Shown here in pieces: positions 1 to 11,807 of a stretch of DNA of 64,000 bases. Each line of letters opens with the position of its first letter. Position 1 is the stretch's first letter. The stretch comes from Dipetalonema caudispina. Its lineage: Eukaryota; Nematoda; Chromadorea; Rhabditida; Onchocercidae. A program made the position numbers and the translations under genes. The stretch spans positions 186,001-250,000 of the forward strand of contig JABVXV010000004.1 of assembly GCA_013365325.1 (NCBI GenBank), read 5' to 3'. The notes beneath the pieces were generated by a model. The model worked only from the letters and a program-made list of their open reading frames with translations, searched no databases and was not told the DNA's origin.

Positions 1-2250
1 TATTATTAACAGTAAATATTTCTCGTTTGAGTTCGTTTTATCGTGGAAAAGGTCATATTTTCGATGTGATATTAGCAGTGATCATGATGGTTCAGTTGAA
101 CATATCGGACCCTTGACATCAGTGATGATATGGTATTGTGTTACAATTGTCGATCATCTAATATATACATATGGATGTATCAAGGGAGATAGTCCTCGAT
201 ATAAACGTTGAAGAGTGGTTTACTACGAAAAAGTACCTTTTCGATGACTTGTTGTAATGTTGTCGTAAGGGTCCTCGCCAGTTGAATATCTAATTTCTCC
301 ATACTTCTGTTCTAGTCTTGCCGTACCTTTTTCTATATTTCTGCATATTAACATCAAGTGTCTCTTTTATCATGCCAAAGGATGGATCCTCTTCGTAAAT
401 ATTCTTCAGTGTACACAAAATTATAATCTACTTGGATATCTCATCATCGTGTGAAACCGATCTAGATAAACCAAGAAGGGTTACCTAAGAATCGGCAGGT
501 TTAACAAAAATATAATATTGCTGAGTCTTTTTCATCATAAGAGATCGGAAAGTAATTAGTTCAGGAAATTCCCTGGTAATTCATAAGTGTAATTCTAAGA
601 GTGCCGTGCTTCAAGAATGACTCCACTAAACAGAACTCATAAGCATAATTAGTAAATACTTATAACGAATGCTTCATAATACTTTAAAAATGTTATTGGA
701 AAGATATTTATTTTCTTTTGGATTCATACAGAAATGTTTTTAAAGCTATGTAAGATCATTCTTTCCCTTTCTCATCGCTAACATATTTAGTCGTGAACAA
801 AAGTATGGATAGTCGTACTTTTTAATTTATGTTCATTTCAAAAGAAAGTTTCAACGTTCTCAATTTTCCTATCTTTCTACTTTTGATGTCCCGGATTGTA
901 GTAGTGACAAAAATGAGCATGTTTAAGCGGAGAGTTTGAATACATTTCCTATTAACAGTTCTTTTGGTTATCAGTTCGTTTGTGATAATTTTTATGCTGT
1001 CTGAATGCCTCCTTAGACTTTCTCTCTTAGATTTTTTGTATATTTCAGTGAACATTTGTAAGTTTCGATGAAAATTTTTCGGGTAATTCAACATTTAGAA
1101 ACTATCGATTAGATTTTGAATCTGAGTCTAGAAGTATTGATGCTTTAGGATTTTTCATTGCACACAAACTAGTGCGGTTTCACTCCGACTTTTTTCAAAG
1201 ATATACCTGTTCATATCAATTAACCTTTAGCCTTATAATTCTACTTTTATCTGAATCTGATTTCGATCTTCTCCAGTTAGGATGGCTTTTTGATTCCAGC
1301 TAATTACTTCTAGGCAAAAGGATCAACAACATCTGCTCCGAAATATTTTACCGCAAACGGATCTTCTGTTTAATTTCACTTCCCGAAATATTTTTTGGCC
1401 AACGCTTCTTTCAAGAATTTTTTCTTGCTTCATTCTTTCGACTTCTTTGTACTCTTTGATTGCATTACATCAATTTATGATGTTTTCTCTTCTTCTCTTC
1501 CTTTTTTCAAACTGTTGTATCAAAGTTTCGAAATAAAAAGAGAAGGAAACAGAGTAAAGAGTGATCATCTGCCATGTTCTACAAACATTGTAAATGTATC
1601 TCTTTACACAAATATCATAAATAATTCTATCTTGTGAATTACGTTGCAAACCTTTCATGCGGTATATTTCTCTCCGTTTTGTTTCCTCATACTATCCTTT
1701 AAGCTTCATGTGTCAAACATCATAAAATGTTTCAAAAGCTTGAAATTGATGTTTTTTATTCGGAAAAGTTTCTGTTGTATCAATTCGCTTCTCCTATACG
1801 AAACTTTTCACTTCGAATAAATGATTTCAATGTTTTGTGAAATGATAACGTCTATCAGATAGATTTTTACCACCACCTTTAATCTTATTTCCGAAATACA
1901 TCATTACATTTAGACAATTCTTCACTTTTATTCACACCAACTATTGAAAGTTACTCTGTCTTAAATCACTTCATTTATTTTGAAACGAAATTCTGATTGA
2001 TGAAAAAAAGTCAAATTTGTTATTGTTCTAAAAATTAATTGTAGTCAGTATGCATTATTCTATATCATTAATATGTATATGAATGCATGAATGTAATTGT
2101 TATCCACTACTGTTACTTTGTATATTCTTTACAATCTTTTGATATTTTGTGCCTCTTTCTTCGAGATATAAAGTCAAATTTCTTCTGTATATTTCAAAGG
2201 AAATAAAAACTTAAGACTTACCAATAAGATTGCATTCCAATCATCTAGGC

Positions 2251-2466
2251 CTATTTTATATAACCACTTGTTTTATTGCCTTTTCTGCTCGACGTGTAAT
2301 ATATTAGTGGAATGCTTCTCAAATACAATACATTATATTTGTTTGGATTCACGTCAGTAATATGAACACCACGTGTAAGCTCATTATCTTGATCAACAAA
2401 GATTAATTGATCTGTGTTGAGCGCAGTACTGATACAGCGATTCTTGACGTAAAAAATTTTTGAAAA
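2251..2466 (-). pseudogene. Coding-like minus-strand segment, unrecognised
   Basis: This is a 71-codon stop-to-stop reading frame with no ATG, and its composition looks like real protein rather than AT-rich noise (for example NTDQLIFVDQDNELTRG in the middle). After the terminal TAG the +1 frame continues in the same style (IGLDDWNAILL) and meets a consensus GTAAGT donor at about 2219. That pattern suggests a frameshifted, decaying exon or a missed splice. An upstream minus-strand segment at 2489-2593, preceded by CTGCAG, has the same character. I do not recognise the family. It could be a decayed host gene or retroelement remnant, or an exon of a live gene divergent from exc-4. Confidence 0.3.
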
Positions 2467-3009
2467 TCAGCGTGCATTCTTATTATTTTCAATTTTTCGT
2501 TGCAATCCTCTCATTTCCATTCAAAGTGTGTTGAAACGTGAAGTCTTTGTTTTCAACTGTGATTACTAATTGGTTGAAGAATTTCATGTTATACTGCAGA
2601 ATTTTTATGAATTCTCATTAGGGAAATGCTTCTAAAATTCCTTCTTGTTTTGCAACTTGTGAAGTTTAAATTTACTTGATTTTCACTTTGCTTCAACAAT
2701 GCATTTATGTTTGCTTAATCACTTATTAGTGGAATTTCCTCCTTGTTACTCCTACAGAGTGATTTCCATCAGCAATTTAGATAAAATGATTGTGCGAAGC
2801 AATTTAAAACTCGTCGTGTCTTTTAATTATCCTTTGAAGAAATCTTAGTTTCTTCTCTTCTGTTACATATTATTATTGAAATGTGTGAAAAATTGAATCT
2901 GTCATGCTAATCCAAACATCTTAACAGGAAACTGATTAATTTTGAAAATTTCGTTACTCGTTTAAAAGCATTATTTGTCAGTGTTTTTTGAATGAGCTTT
3001 TATATTTTG

Positions 3010-3132
3010 TCAGTTCTTCGTCAATTTTGTTATTTCATCAGTCGATAGCTGTTGTACTGATGACGCACTGCTTGCTTCCCTCTCCTTCCAAAAGCCATGA
3101 CAGAATTCAATTTTCATTTCAAAAGGGGTGGC
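3010..3132 (-). pseudogene. Coding-like minus-strand segment, unrecognised
   Basis: A 40-residue open frame begins right after the acceptor-like GTAG at 3133-3136 and ends in TGA. It includes the stretch FEMKIEFCHGFWKERE. Just upstream on the minus strand, 3202-3336 is open in more than one frame and ends in a good donor (ACAG then GTATAC), in phase with this segment in one of those frames. Another open segment, 3394-3474, follows an ATGCAG acceptor. These may be exons of one minus-strand gene, but frame choice is ambiguous and no family is recognisable. Confidence 0.3.
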
Positions 3133-4044
3133 CTACTAATCGTCGCCTTACCTTTTATGTCTGCATGTGCTGATAGTGAAATATACCAATATATTCTGTA
3201 TACCTGTAAAAGCTGATTCACTGTCTGTTGAGGATAGCCATGATCTGTTTGGAGATGAATTGAGGATTGCACAGTGGATCGGAGGTCGGTTCTTCAGGTA
3301 TTCGTGGGTAATCTATGTGTACGTCTAAAAGAAGGATGAAAAGTGGAACATTTTACGCCCACTTTTTAGTTAAACTTGGAAATCTTGAGTCAGTCATAAA
3401 CTTTTTCCTGACTTAATTGATTTTTTGATAGTGCTTGCAACATGCTGTGTTGTGTCATTCAAAATTATTATTTCCTGCATATGCATAGCGACATTTGTAA
3501 AACCATAAATATTACAGACATCGTCATTGTCATCATTATTAACATATTGCTGTCGCGTCACCCATCACAGAGCCAGAAAATCGCATTCTCACTCTGTAGA
3601 TATGTTTTTGATTTTTCTTTAATCATTTTTTGAAGACTTTAATTATTAGTTGACTCATCGCCATCACCCACATCCAAAATACATCTTCATCAATAATTTC
3701 CAATAGTTATTCACCTTTTTCCAAAGTTCTGTAGACATTTTTTTTTGACGTTCACTTGAAATTTTCTTTTAAAACGAAAAACGACGGTTCGAATTCTTTC
3801 AAAGGAAAAGAAACTAAATTCTTTAAATTAATTTCCCCTTTGGATCATTTAATTTCTAATCAAGATGCTACCTTAAGAATGACCGCAGTGTGACCGATTC
3901 TAATACTTCTCATCAAGACTAAGGAAGTAATTATAGATGCCTCTCATTCGAAGCATTTGACCCTTTATCTGATGTATATGACCTACGTGAAATCTTAATA
4001 CCACCTCCATAAAATATGTCAACTGCTCTATCATCCACTATGCG

Positions 4045-4218
4045 TCAATTTATCGTGGGATCTTTGAAATTGCATTCCACTGCTCCGGCCATGCGCTTAT
4101 TGTTTTTAACCGCTTTATATTGGACTTGGTTGACTTGTATTGTGTTTCGTTCCGGTGTGTTGGAATCAGGATAGGCTACTGTTGTGGTTATTGTGGATTT
4201 GTCATCCATTTCTTTCAT
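4045..4218 (-). CDS. Possible first exon of a gene divergent from exc-4
   Basis: An ATG-initiated minus-strand ORF of 57 codons, rich in polar residues (it contains TTTVAYPDSNTPERN). It starts only about 145 bp from the exc-4 start on the other strand, so it would share a bidirectional promoter. A weak donor (GTGGAA) lies in phase near its end. No family is recognised, there is no second line of evidence, and it could be chance. Confidence 0.22.
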   Translation of the reverse strand: MKEMDDKSTITTTVAYPDSNTPERNTIQVNQVQYKAVKNNKRMAGAVECNFKDPTIN

Positions 4219-4362
4219 TACGTTAGTTTCTGTGTAATGTCAATCATCAATGGTTTCCTGACGTTTCGATTTCAAATTAAAAAAGCTTAAATATTTGAAA
4301 TTTGCAGTTGACGTTATTTCGTGTTGAAGACAGGAAGGAGCAGTACACAAAAAGACGTAGAA

Positions 4363-6435
4363 ATGGCGAATGATTATCAAATGCAACAAATTAATGGCGA
4401 TCAAATTGGTACTGGTCAGAAACCACTTCTAGAACTTTATGTTAAGGTAAATAGACTCGAACTTTATACATCGATAAATTAGACCTAAGCTTTATATTAT
4501 GATGTCTCAAACTTTATTCATATTCAAAATGTGTTGAATTTCCTACAACTGTGTTTAAAATTTCTGAAATTTTGGTCATTATAATTTATAGCAATGAAAA
4601 ACTAGATAGCTTTGGATTAGAAGCAGAAAAAGTCTGTAAGTTTGACTTATCATAATAAAAGATTCGATCCTATGTTATCTTTTAGTTCATCTTATTTTTG
4701 CTTTAGCAGATCAGTTATTATAATGTTGTTATATTTGTTAGTTTTCGGCATTCTGCGAAAGACCCGTTTTATTTACAATGATTAGTGGGTTAAAGAGAAT
4801 TGCTGTTAAAAATATGTCGTCCTTGATAAATTACATTTTTAGGCTTCGGGAATCGAAAATCGGCGCATTGGTGCATGCTTATTTTGTCAAGAGTTTTGGA
4901 TGGAACTTTACGCTTTATATGAAATTGGGGTTGTTCGAGTTGAAGTGAAGACAGTAAACATCAATTCTGAAGCATTTAAAAAGAGTTTTCTTGGAGCACA
5001 ACCACCAATTATGGTAGAGAACAAGTTCGTGCTTTCTTTACCTTCCTCATTTAGCTATAATGCGTATCAGTGGTCTCATAAGTACTACTTAATGAAGAAT
5101 GGTCTAGTTCGAGGTGCAAAGAAATGCCTAGCATTTTAATTACCAGAAGCTCGAAATTCTACTCTTCTGTTCTGTTTCAGGAATGCAACTTACACGGACA
5201 ATCGCGAAATCGAGGGACGCATTTTTCATTTAGCAAAGGAGTTCAATGTGCCGCTGTTTGAAAAAGATCCAGTGGTAGAGAAGCGAATTGAAAGCTTGTA
5301 TAGAGTAAGTCTTTATCTAGTTTCCCCCTTAAGTTGCGAAGAATATGATGCCATAATATCAAAGCAATATTTAAATTATCATCAGTAGTTGTTTGGTCAG
5401 CGTTCATAATTATTTTAATTAATAAACATGAATATGAATGCATTTACATTGTTTGGCGGCGTATTCTCTAAGATTTACAGTTCTCCAGTATCCATTGATC
5501 AGATGATATTCAGAGAAAGTATTTCTTGAGACCGTAAGAAATGTTGTTGAAAAATGTTATAACATATTATTTACAGAATTTTAAAATCTTTTTGCGATCC
5601 AAAAGTGAGCACGACAGGGAACAGAAGGGATCATCACCAACACCAGTGGACTCGCTTCCTCCACAGCAAAAAGCATCATACAACAAACTTGTTGAACAGC
5701 TGGCAAATATTGATCAAGTGAAAAAATTTTCAAGTTTTAAAGCTAACACTGTTTGGGTGACATTAAAGGAATTAATTGATTACTCTTCCTTTCGAAATCA
5801 ACTCTAGTAATGAGGTAAACAGTGAACTTAAATTATTATCGATTTTCAGCTTCTGAGTGAGCGAAGCTCACGATATCTTTTGGGACAAAGTATGACGGAA
5901 TATGACTGCGAACTGATGCCGCGTCTTCACCATATTCGAATTGTTGGACAACGTCTGCTTGGCTTCGACATTCCGCTGAATCTCACCTATCTCTGGAATT
6001 ATGTGTTGAATGCATATCGTACCGCTGCTTTCATTGAAAGTTGTCCAGCAGACCAAGATATTCTTCATCACTACAAGGTATGGTATGCAGATATTTTGGT
6101 CGACAAATTTATTATTCATTTAAAAATTAATGGCTAAAGCGGAAACAGCCAGGTTGAACTAATAAGACAAGATTCATTTGGATCTTGGAAAGTGGATTTG
6201 TGAGTCAAGAATTATAATGTTACAATCACATAGAATTAACAATGATGTTTTGCATTTTTGAAATGATACAACATCTACTGGTGTTTTGAAGATTTCTTTT
6301 TGAATTCATCTTTTTCAGGAGCAACTTAGTTTGGTAACGAATCAGCGCGAATCATTGCAAGTTCCAACGAAAACTCACACGATTCCCGAAAGTGTCTTGG
6401 AAGATATTCGTCGACTCAAGTTGGATGAAAACTGA
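4363..6435 (+). CDS. exc-4: EXC-4, CLIC-family chloride intracellular channel-like protein
   Basis: Six exons: 4363-4446, 4843-5024, 5181-5304, 5577-5717, 5850-6077, 6319-6435. They splice in phase to 291 aa, the same size as the C. elegans EXC-4 I recall (about 290). CLIC proteins have a glutathione-transferase fold and move between cytosol and membrane; EXC-4 keeps the excretory canal lumen from becoming cystic. Visible features: LLELYVKASG at the N-terminus, then the putative membrane-insertion segment around residues 29-60 (GACLFCQEFWMELYALYEIG), REIEGRIFHLAKEFNVP, and the all-helical C-terminal half with MTEYDCELMPRLHHIRI and AAFIESCPADQDI. Exon 2 uses a GTTCGT donor. Residue 40 is Cys at the CLIC redox position (see findings). 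The start is supported by the family-typical N-terminus. Confidence 0.95.
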
Positions 6436-9400
6436 GAGTGATCATAATCATGATTATTATTTATCAGATGCTTTTTAAGATTTAATTTACCTGATTAATT
6501 TATGTTGTTATTACTCTTCTTAAAATTCTGAAGTAAGTGTTAAGCGGAAGCTGAAATCCTAAGGAATTTTAAAATTCTGGAAAAGTCTGCTTTAATATGT
6601 TTTTATCTTAGAAATCGATTACCAACGTTGGTCATTTCTTAGGATACTTTTCCGATTATTTTTCTTATTCGAAACGAGTTTACGTCGAATTTCCGTTTTT
6701 CTTTCATTCTTGGACTTTTACTGTATTACTTATTTTTAAATAATGTTCCATAAAATATATCGGTCTTTTCCAAAAATATCCACTTTGCCTAATGCACATT
6801 TGCATTCCACTGTTTTCCAACTTCCTTCATATTGTAGAATATTTCTGTTGTGTTTTTGTTGTGTCTAACGATATTATTATTATATCATCATTAAAGAACC
6901 TATTTAAGCAATCTATTTTAAATTGAAATCATTTCTTCATCTTTCAATTTCATTTTCATTGCAACGAATCGAATGCGTTATTACGCCATGTTGTCTGCTT
7001 TTGGGCTTTACCCTGGTTAATCATTATGTATGCCAAATAAAAAAGATATTGGATTTCTTATTTTCATTAGCATTAACAGTCTGACATATCGAGACAACAC
7101 TTGGATTCTGTCAGGAATTAATTAGGCGAAATTAAATATATTTGAGGGATGTAAATCCGTGGAGTTAGTATTAAGCACAATGAATAAAACTATATGCATT
7201 ATTTTCACACAGTTTTTCCAGTCTAGAGGTGAAGAAGATAAAGCTATCGATATAGGACACCCTTTAATTATCTAAATAAAGTAATTGACTTCATCTTGAG
7301 TATTGACCTCAACCTTTTCTGGTGCACTACAAGTTCTATTGTAATTCAACTAAATCTTATTGCTAAAAAATTACTGTGTGACAGTTAAATGTCCTTTCTA
7401 ATAACTTAGCACTGTAATATAACCCTCTGTCTACGATTGCCGGAAAATTATTTTTTGTTTTCAAAAAAAGAAAACTCTATCCACATCGTTAAAGTGGCGA
7501 TCCTTTTCATTCATATCAACTTCTGTATAAAGTGACAAAGAATTTTAAGTCCATCAATTCTTCAACACTTATTAGTTGGTTTGTTTCTAATTATTATCTT
7601 TTATAATTGTTTGCAGAGAATGATTTAGATAGAAAATGTCTGATATAGTAACACTATCAATATGCCAAATACTGATATTGATTTAGGAAGACAGACGATG
7701 ATGGAATGAAAATGTTCACTTGATATGGTACGTTGTTAAAGTATCAAATCAATGCTTGAATTAATTATCATCGCATTCTTTGTAATGGTGCTTTAGCCAG
7801 CTTCTATTGATAAGTTTATACGTTTCGACCTGATTGTCGAAACTGTTAGTCGCACCAATCGATACTAAGACTAAATTCTTTTTAGTGAAACCCATATTTC
7901 CTTTTTTTTTTTTTGCTTAAACATTTCTAGCAATTAATACAAAGTCAACGATATAATTCATATTTCAAGGAAGAATACTCATAATAATTAAGTAAGAAAT
8001 GCTATTCTAGAACTTGTAAAACAGCTTACGAAAATAGAATGAAACATTTTCCGATATTTTGCAAAAAGTGATTTTGTAATAAAGCATTATAGAATTTTTT
8101 TCAATTTTTATTTTGTAGCCATGGCATCAGTAGTCGGTTGATCAATGTTCATATTTATTGCATTTAATAAAATGAATACGAATATAATTGCCATTGCCTA
8201 CTTCGGACCCACAATTTTTCAGTTCTTTTTACTGGGAAGAAAACTAAGGGAAAATATTTCTTGGAACCACAAGAAATGCTATTATAAAATATAATTGAAT
8301 AAAATAACCGCAACATCAATTTGTCGAAATTGGTAAGATAATATCAGAAAGTTAATGATTTAGATAGGACAAAAAGCAAAATGCGTATTCCTATTTGAAA
8401 TGAAATTCAAAATCTTCTAGCTTTAAGATTTCTGTAACACAGGAATCGCAATTCATTGTTTACAATTTCACATGAAATAATAATTTCATATATGTTCTTC
8501 TTAAGTTATTATCAACATAAATAACTAACAATAATCTTCTTGATAAGATAATCATTTCTCACCAATTCATACAGAAGAGAATACCTAATATATTGTCACA
8601 TGAACAACATGAGTAATTACTATAGAACGAAGAAAGATATCCACTTCTTGTTATTTTCTGCCGGATTTTTCTAATCGTGGATACCTTTCTAAAAAATAGA
8701 TACTTTTTTTACTAGGTAAAATTGCAACTAGAAAAGCAATGTAATTTTTTCCTATCTATAACATTTCATTTATCTATTCCCCAATTTTTTGATACGGTGA
8801 AGAAAATAACCCATTTATCGATTCTTCATCTATCTATAAGACTTTATAATCCTTATTGTTACAAAAAATTCCTATGTAAATATTTATAGTTTTAAGCATA
8901 TATGTAAAGTTTGAATATTTCCAGTCCTGATCTCTGCCATTCTTTTTTATGTAATCCATCTCTGTCAGGAAACTGGAAACAATGACCATATAAGGAGACT
9001 TGACGACCCTTGAGGGTCATAGAACATTGCCATATAATTCACTAATTGGATGATTCATAAAATGCGTTGTTTTTGCATTATCAATTACTTAATTATGATC
9101 ATTAATTATTGCTCTTAGAATAAAACACTTTATATGGATACTGTAAAGAATAACACCAAAAAGTGTTATAAAAAAATTATTTTGTAATAGTAATAATTGG
9201 AGTATATTTGCTTGTAATAAAAGATTATGATACAGTAATCAGTATTATCCTTTAGAGATTTATTATTGAAATGAAAATGTACAACTCTTCAATTCTTTTC
9301 TCTTCTTGATGGTTCTTTTCGTTATTTTTCCACTTATCTGTAGCAGATAATTACTAATAATAAGTGATAAGAAATATATTTGGGATATATTCCTCTCTTT

Positions 9401-10045
9401 TATTTCCATCAGTCGTCTTTTCTTCTTCTGATTTATCATTTTGAAAATATGAAGAAACCGAAATTATTACCTATATCAATATTACTTGGTTTAAGACTCT
9501 TTTAAGCACATTTTAATATAAAAAGCGAGCATTTTTGGCTTTTTGGTTCGTTTCGTTTCTAGGAATTTTTACGGTAGCAATATCGTAAAAATTTTAAATA
9601 AGCTAATTGATATCTACCAAAGTTGTACAATGATGGAAAATGGTCAAATGATTGATTTTTTTGTTCTTTTGTCATTTTTTCGAGACGATTGATTTTAGTG
9701 AGGTTCTTCAAGAAAATGTTTTCTAAAGGCAAAAATTTTAATGTTGCTAAAATTAATCAAAAAATTTATATTTATATTACATTTATATTATAGTTTCAGG
9801 CTATACTTCACTTTATTGCCCACTTCAAAGATAAGAAACTTCCTTAGTTGCTGATTTCTGATCAAACGCTGAAATGTTTAGCTACCGCTCAATTGAACGA
9901 CAATGATACGTGTGTAAACACTTCCTGATAAGGTAATGATAATAAAAGTATTTGAAGGCAATTAAAGAAACTTCTTGAGAAATATTTTAGTAAAGCAATG
10001 TCCAAGATATTTCTACGAACGCGTGAGACTTTTCAAGAGATAAAA
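6436..10045. other. Intergenic region downstream of exc-4
   Basis: No gene is seen on either strand. The exc-4 3'UTR probably occupies the first 400-600 bp; AATAAA occurs at about 7035. The region contains short homopolymer runs (for example T-run near 7900) and a degenerate second copy of an exc-4 intron segment at about 8126-8295. Confidence 0.6.
8126..8295 (+). repeat. Degenerate copy of exc-4 intron 3 sequence
   Basis: The sequence starting CATCAGTAGT at 8126 resembles the exc-4 intron 3 segment starting at about 5381. Both run through a shared TTCAT...ATGAATA block and a later TATTTCTTG...AAGAAATG block (5518-5548 versus 8254-8282). By eye identity is about 70% or more in the matching blocks, with unalignable sequence between. 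It may be a dispersed repeat or a local duplication. Confidence 0.45.
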
Positions 10046-10249
10046 TTGTCGGGAAACCCGAAATCATTCTTAACTAAACCAATTATTATAAAGAATTATG
10101 TCATATAATCAAAAAGCAATAAATTGTAAAAATTGTCAATGATTCATCACCTGAAGATTAATTTCAATGCTTGCTAATTCCCATGCTAATCTAAAGATGT
10201 TAACTAAACATCTCCGCTTTCCCATTCCGTTCTCATTCTAATTTCATCA
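10046..10249 (+). repeat. Left arm of 204-bp inverted repeat
   Basis: This arm begins TTGTCGGGAAACCCG and is the reverse complement of 11791-11994 with only a handful of mismatches over 204 bp. The arms have exactly equal length. I see no clear target-site duplication outside the arms (AGATAAAA on the left, AGTATTTAG on the right). Confidence 0.9.
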
Positions 10250-10511
10250 AATTAATTTTCAACCTTAATTATATATTCATTCACGTCATCCATTCGTTAA
10301 GCTTCCTCACCATTGTACCTTTTTACAAATATCTTTTTATCAATACGCCACATGTTAGCTAAACACATGTGATCCATACCATCTCATGCATAATCCTAAT
10401 TATATATTCATTCACCATTCGTTAAGCTTTCTCACTATTGTACGCCACATGTTAACTAAACACATGCTTAATCCTAATTATGTATTCATCCTTAAGCTTT
10501 CTTCCTTTTGT
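10195..10511 (+). repeat. Tandem repeats with palindromic TGTTAACTAAACA core
   Basis: Three imperfect direct repeats: about 10265-10372, 10388-10468 and 10471-10511. They share CCTAATTATATATTCATTC, CATTCGTTAAGCTT, and a palindromic CACATGTTAACTAAACACATG-type core, each copy shorter than the last. The core also occurs as GATGTTAACTAAACATC in the left inverted-repeat arm and, inverted, at 11828-11845. This may be the upstream (U3) part of an LTR. Confidence 0.7.
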
Positions 10512-10543
10512 AAGATATCCTGTTACGCCCATTTTTATAACAG

Positions 10544-10808
10544 TATAAATATCCCCAAATTTCCATTTGGGGTATCTACGGGCTTACCTACTTGCTTGCA
10601 TACACACTTACTTACTTATTTACCTACTCACTTATTACGGACCCATCTACCTCTTGATCTATCAACACACCCCTGCTTGAATTGAGTCCGATCAAACACT
10701 ATCCGATCGACTCTCTCTAATTCAATTATTTTCTGTTATCCTGATTTATTCTACTGTTAATAATATATATCGGAAATAAATTTACTGGTCCAATTCTCTG
10801 TTTTAACA
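10544..10808 (+). promoter_or_regulatory. Probable LTR promoter and polyadenylation region of a BEL/Pao-type element
   Basis: TATAAAT lies at 10544-10550, followed by a perfect 8-bp hairpin (CCCCAAAT, loop TTCC, ATTTGGGG) at 10553-10572. AATAAA lies at 10775-10780. The order TATA, hairpin, polyA signal, then a leader before the gag ATG at 10876 fits U3-R-U5 of an LTR. I cannot place exact LTR ends because no second direct copy is present in the window. Confidence 0.4.
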
Positions 10809-10875
10809 CAAATCAGACATCAACCAGAAATCAATCAACTTCCGCTACAGTTTTTGGTGTTCGATGTGAGACACG

Positions 10876-11807
10876 ATGTCGACCTCTCTAATCAAATCTG
10901 CACAACCAACAATCGAGAGAATTTGCAAACTTCTTGAGGATATCAAGAGGCTTGATGTAACACCGCCAGATCAATACCTGCCAATAGAAGAACAACAACA
11001 ACAATACGAATTCAAAAAGCAGATTGTCAAGGATCAAATCAAACGATTCGAATTGCATATCAATACGTTGGAATCGATTAACCAAAAATGGCTGGAATTC
11101 ATACAGCAATCTACAACAGTAATGAAGAAAAAGGAGGAAGAAAAAAGGCATGAAAAAATGATCGACGACAAACAAGGTATTTTAAACTTAATTAATAGTG
11201 GTAAAGAAACCATCATTACTTTGATTTCATATTATGATGATTTTGAATCAGCAATTCAACATATGGGTCCAAAGGACATCAAATTATCTTTACCCACTCA
11301 TCACTCAACAATAAACTTGCCACAGTTGCCACTACAAATCTTTAGCGGAAACCCAAAATTATGGCATGAATTTTGGAACAGCTTTAATGCAGCTATTCAC
11401 TCCCAGAATATACCAGATAATCTAAAACTCACTTACTTAATTTCATGCCTAAGGGGAGAAGCCTTGCAATCAGTAAGAGGCTATGATATCATGCCAGAAA
11501 ACTATGAACTAATAAGACAGATTTTGATCGAGAAGTTGGCAAACCCATCATCATAAAGAAATCGTTGTATGATGAGTTCCACGTTATCAAACGAAATGAC
11601 AAGGAGTGGAAATCAACCATCGAAGCGATGGAAAGAATTTTGAGACAATTAGAAGCAATCGGGGAGAACTTAGAACATAGAAGCTTTGAAATAATCATTG
11701 AAAGCAGATTGCCATCATGGATCCTAGATAAGGTCTACCAATTAAAAAGAGAAAAGGAAACTTGGACGGTTGATGACCTTCGACGATTTCTGATGAAATT
11801 TGAATGA
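10876..11807 (+). pseudogene. Broken BEL/Pao-type retrotransposon gag (DUF1759-like)
   Basis: The first frame (10876-11556) encodes 226 residues: an N-terminal helical, Gln/Lys/Glu-rich region followed by the hallmark gag motif LPQLPLQIFSGNPKLWHEFWNSF (short parts: LPLQIFSG, WHEFWNSF) and YLISCLRGEAL. These are typical of the DUF1759 region of BEL/Pao gag proteins. The frame then breaks. The continuation lies in another frame at about 11540-11807 (with LYDEF and DLRRFL), so roughly one base has been lost or gained near 11530-11545. The ORF ends inside the right inverted-repeat arm. No protease, reverse transcriptase, RNase H or integrase follows, and the expected 3' LTR in direct orientation is absent. 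The copy cannot be autonomous. Confidence 0.85.

Larger units (their letters stand above)
1..4300. other. Left-end region without a resolved gene
   Basis: I see no complete gene here. Plus-strand ATG-initiated ORFs are short and have no recognisable motif. On the minus strand several stop-free segments read like protein (2251-2466, 2489-2593, 3010-3132, 3394-3474, 4045-4218) and some are preceded by good acceptor sites, but I could not join them into one consistent model. They are listed separately. The last few hundred bases should include the exc-4 promoter and 5' leader; TTTGCAG at about 4302-4308 could be a leader-intron or trans-splice acceptor. Confidence 0.5.

Noticed and set aside
822..1094. 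90-codon minus-strand ORF
   Set aside because: Lys/Arg/Ile-rich with no recognisable motif, no supporting splice context; mentioned only as part of the unresolved left-end region.
2988..3173. Plus-strand ORF of 61 codons
   Set aside because: Lies opposite a more protein-like minus-strand segment and has no motif.
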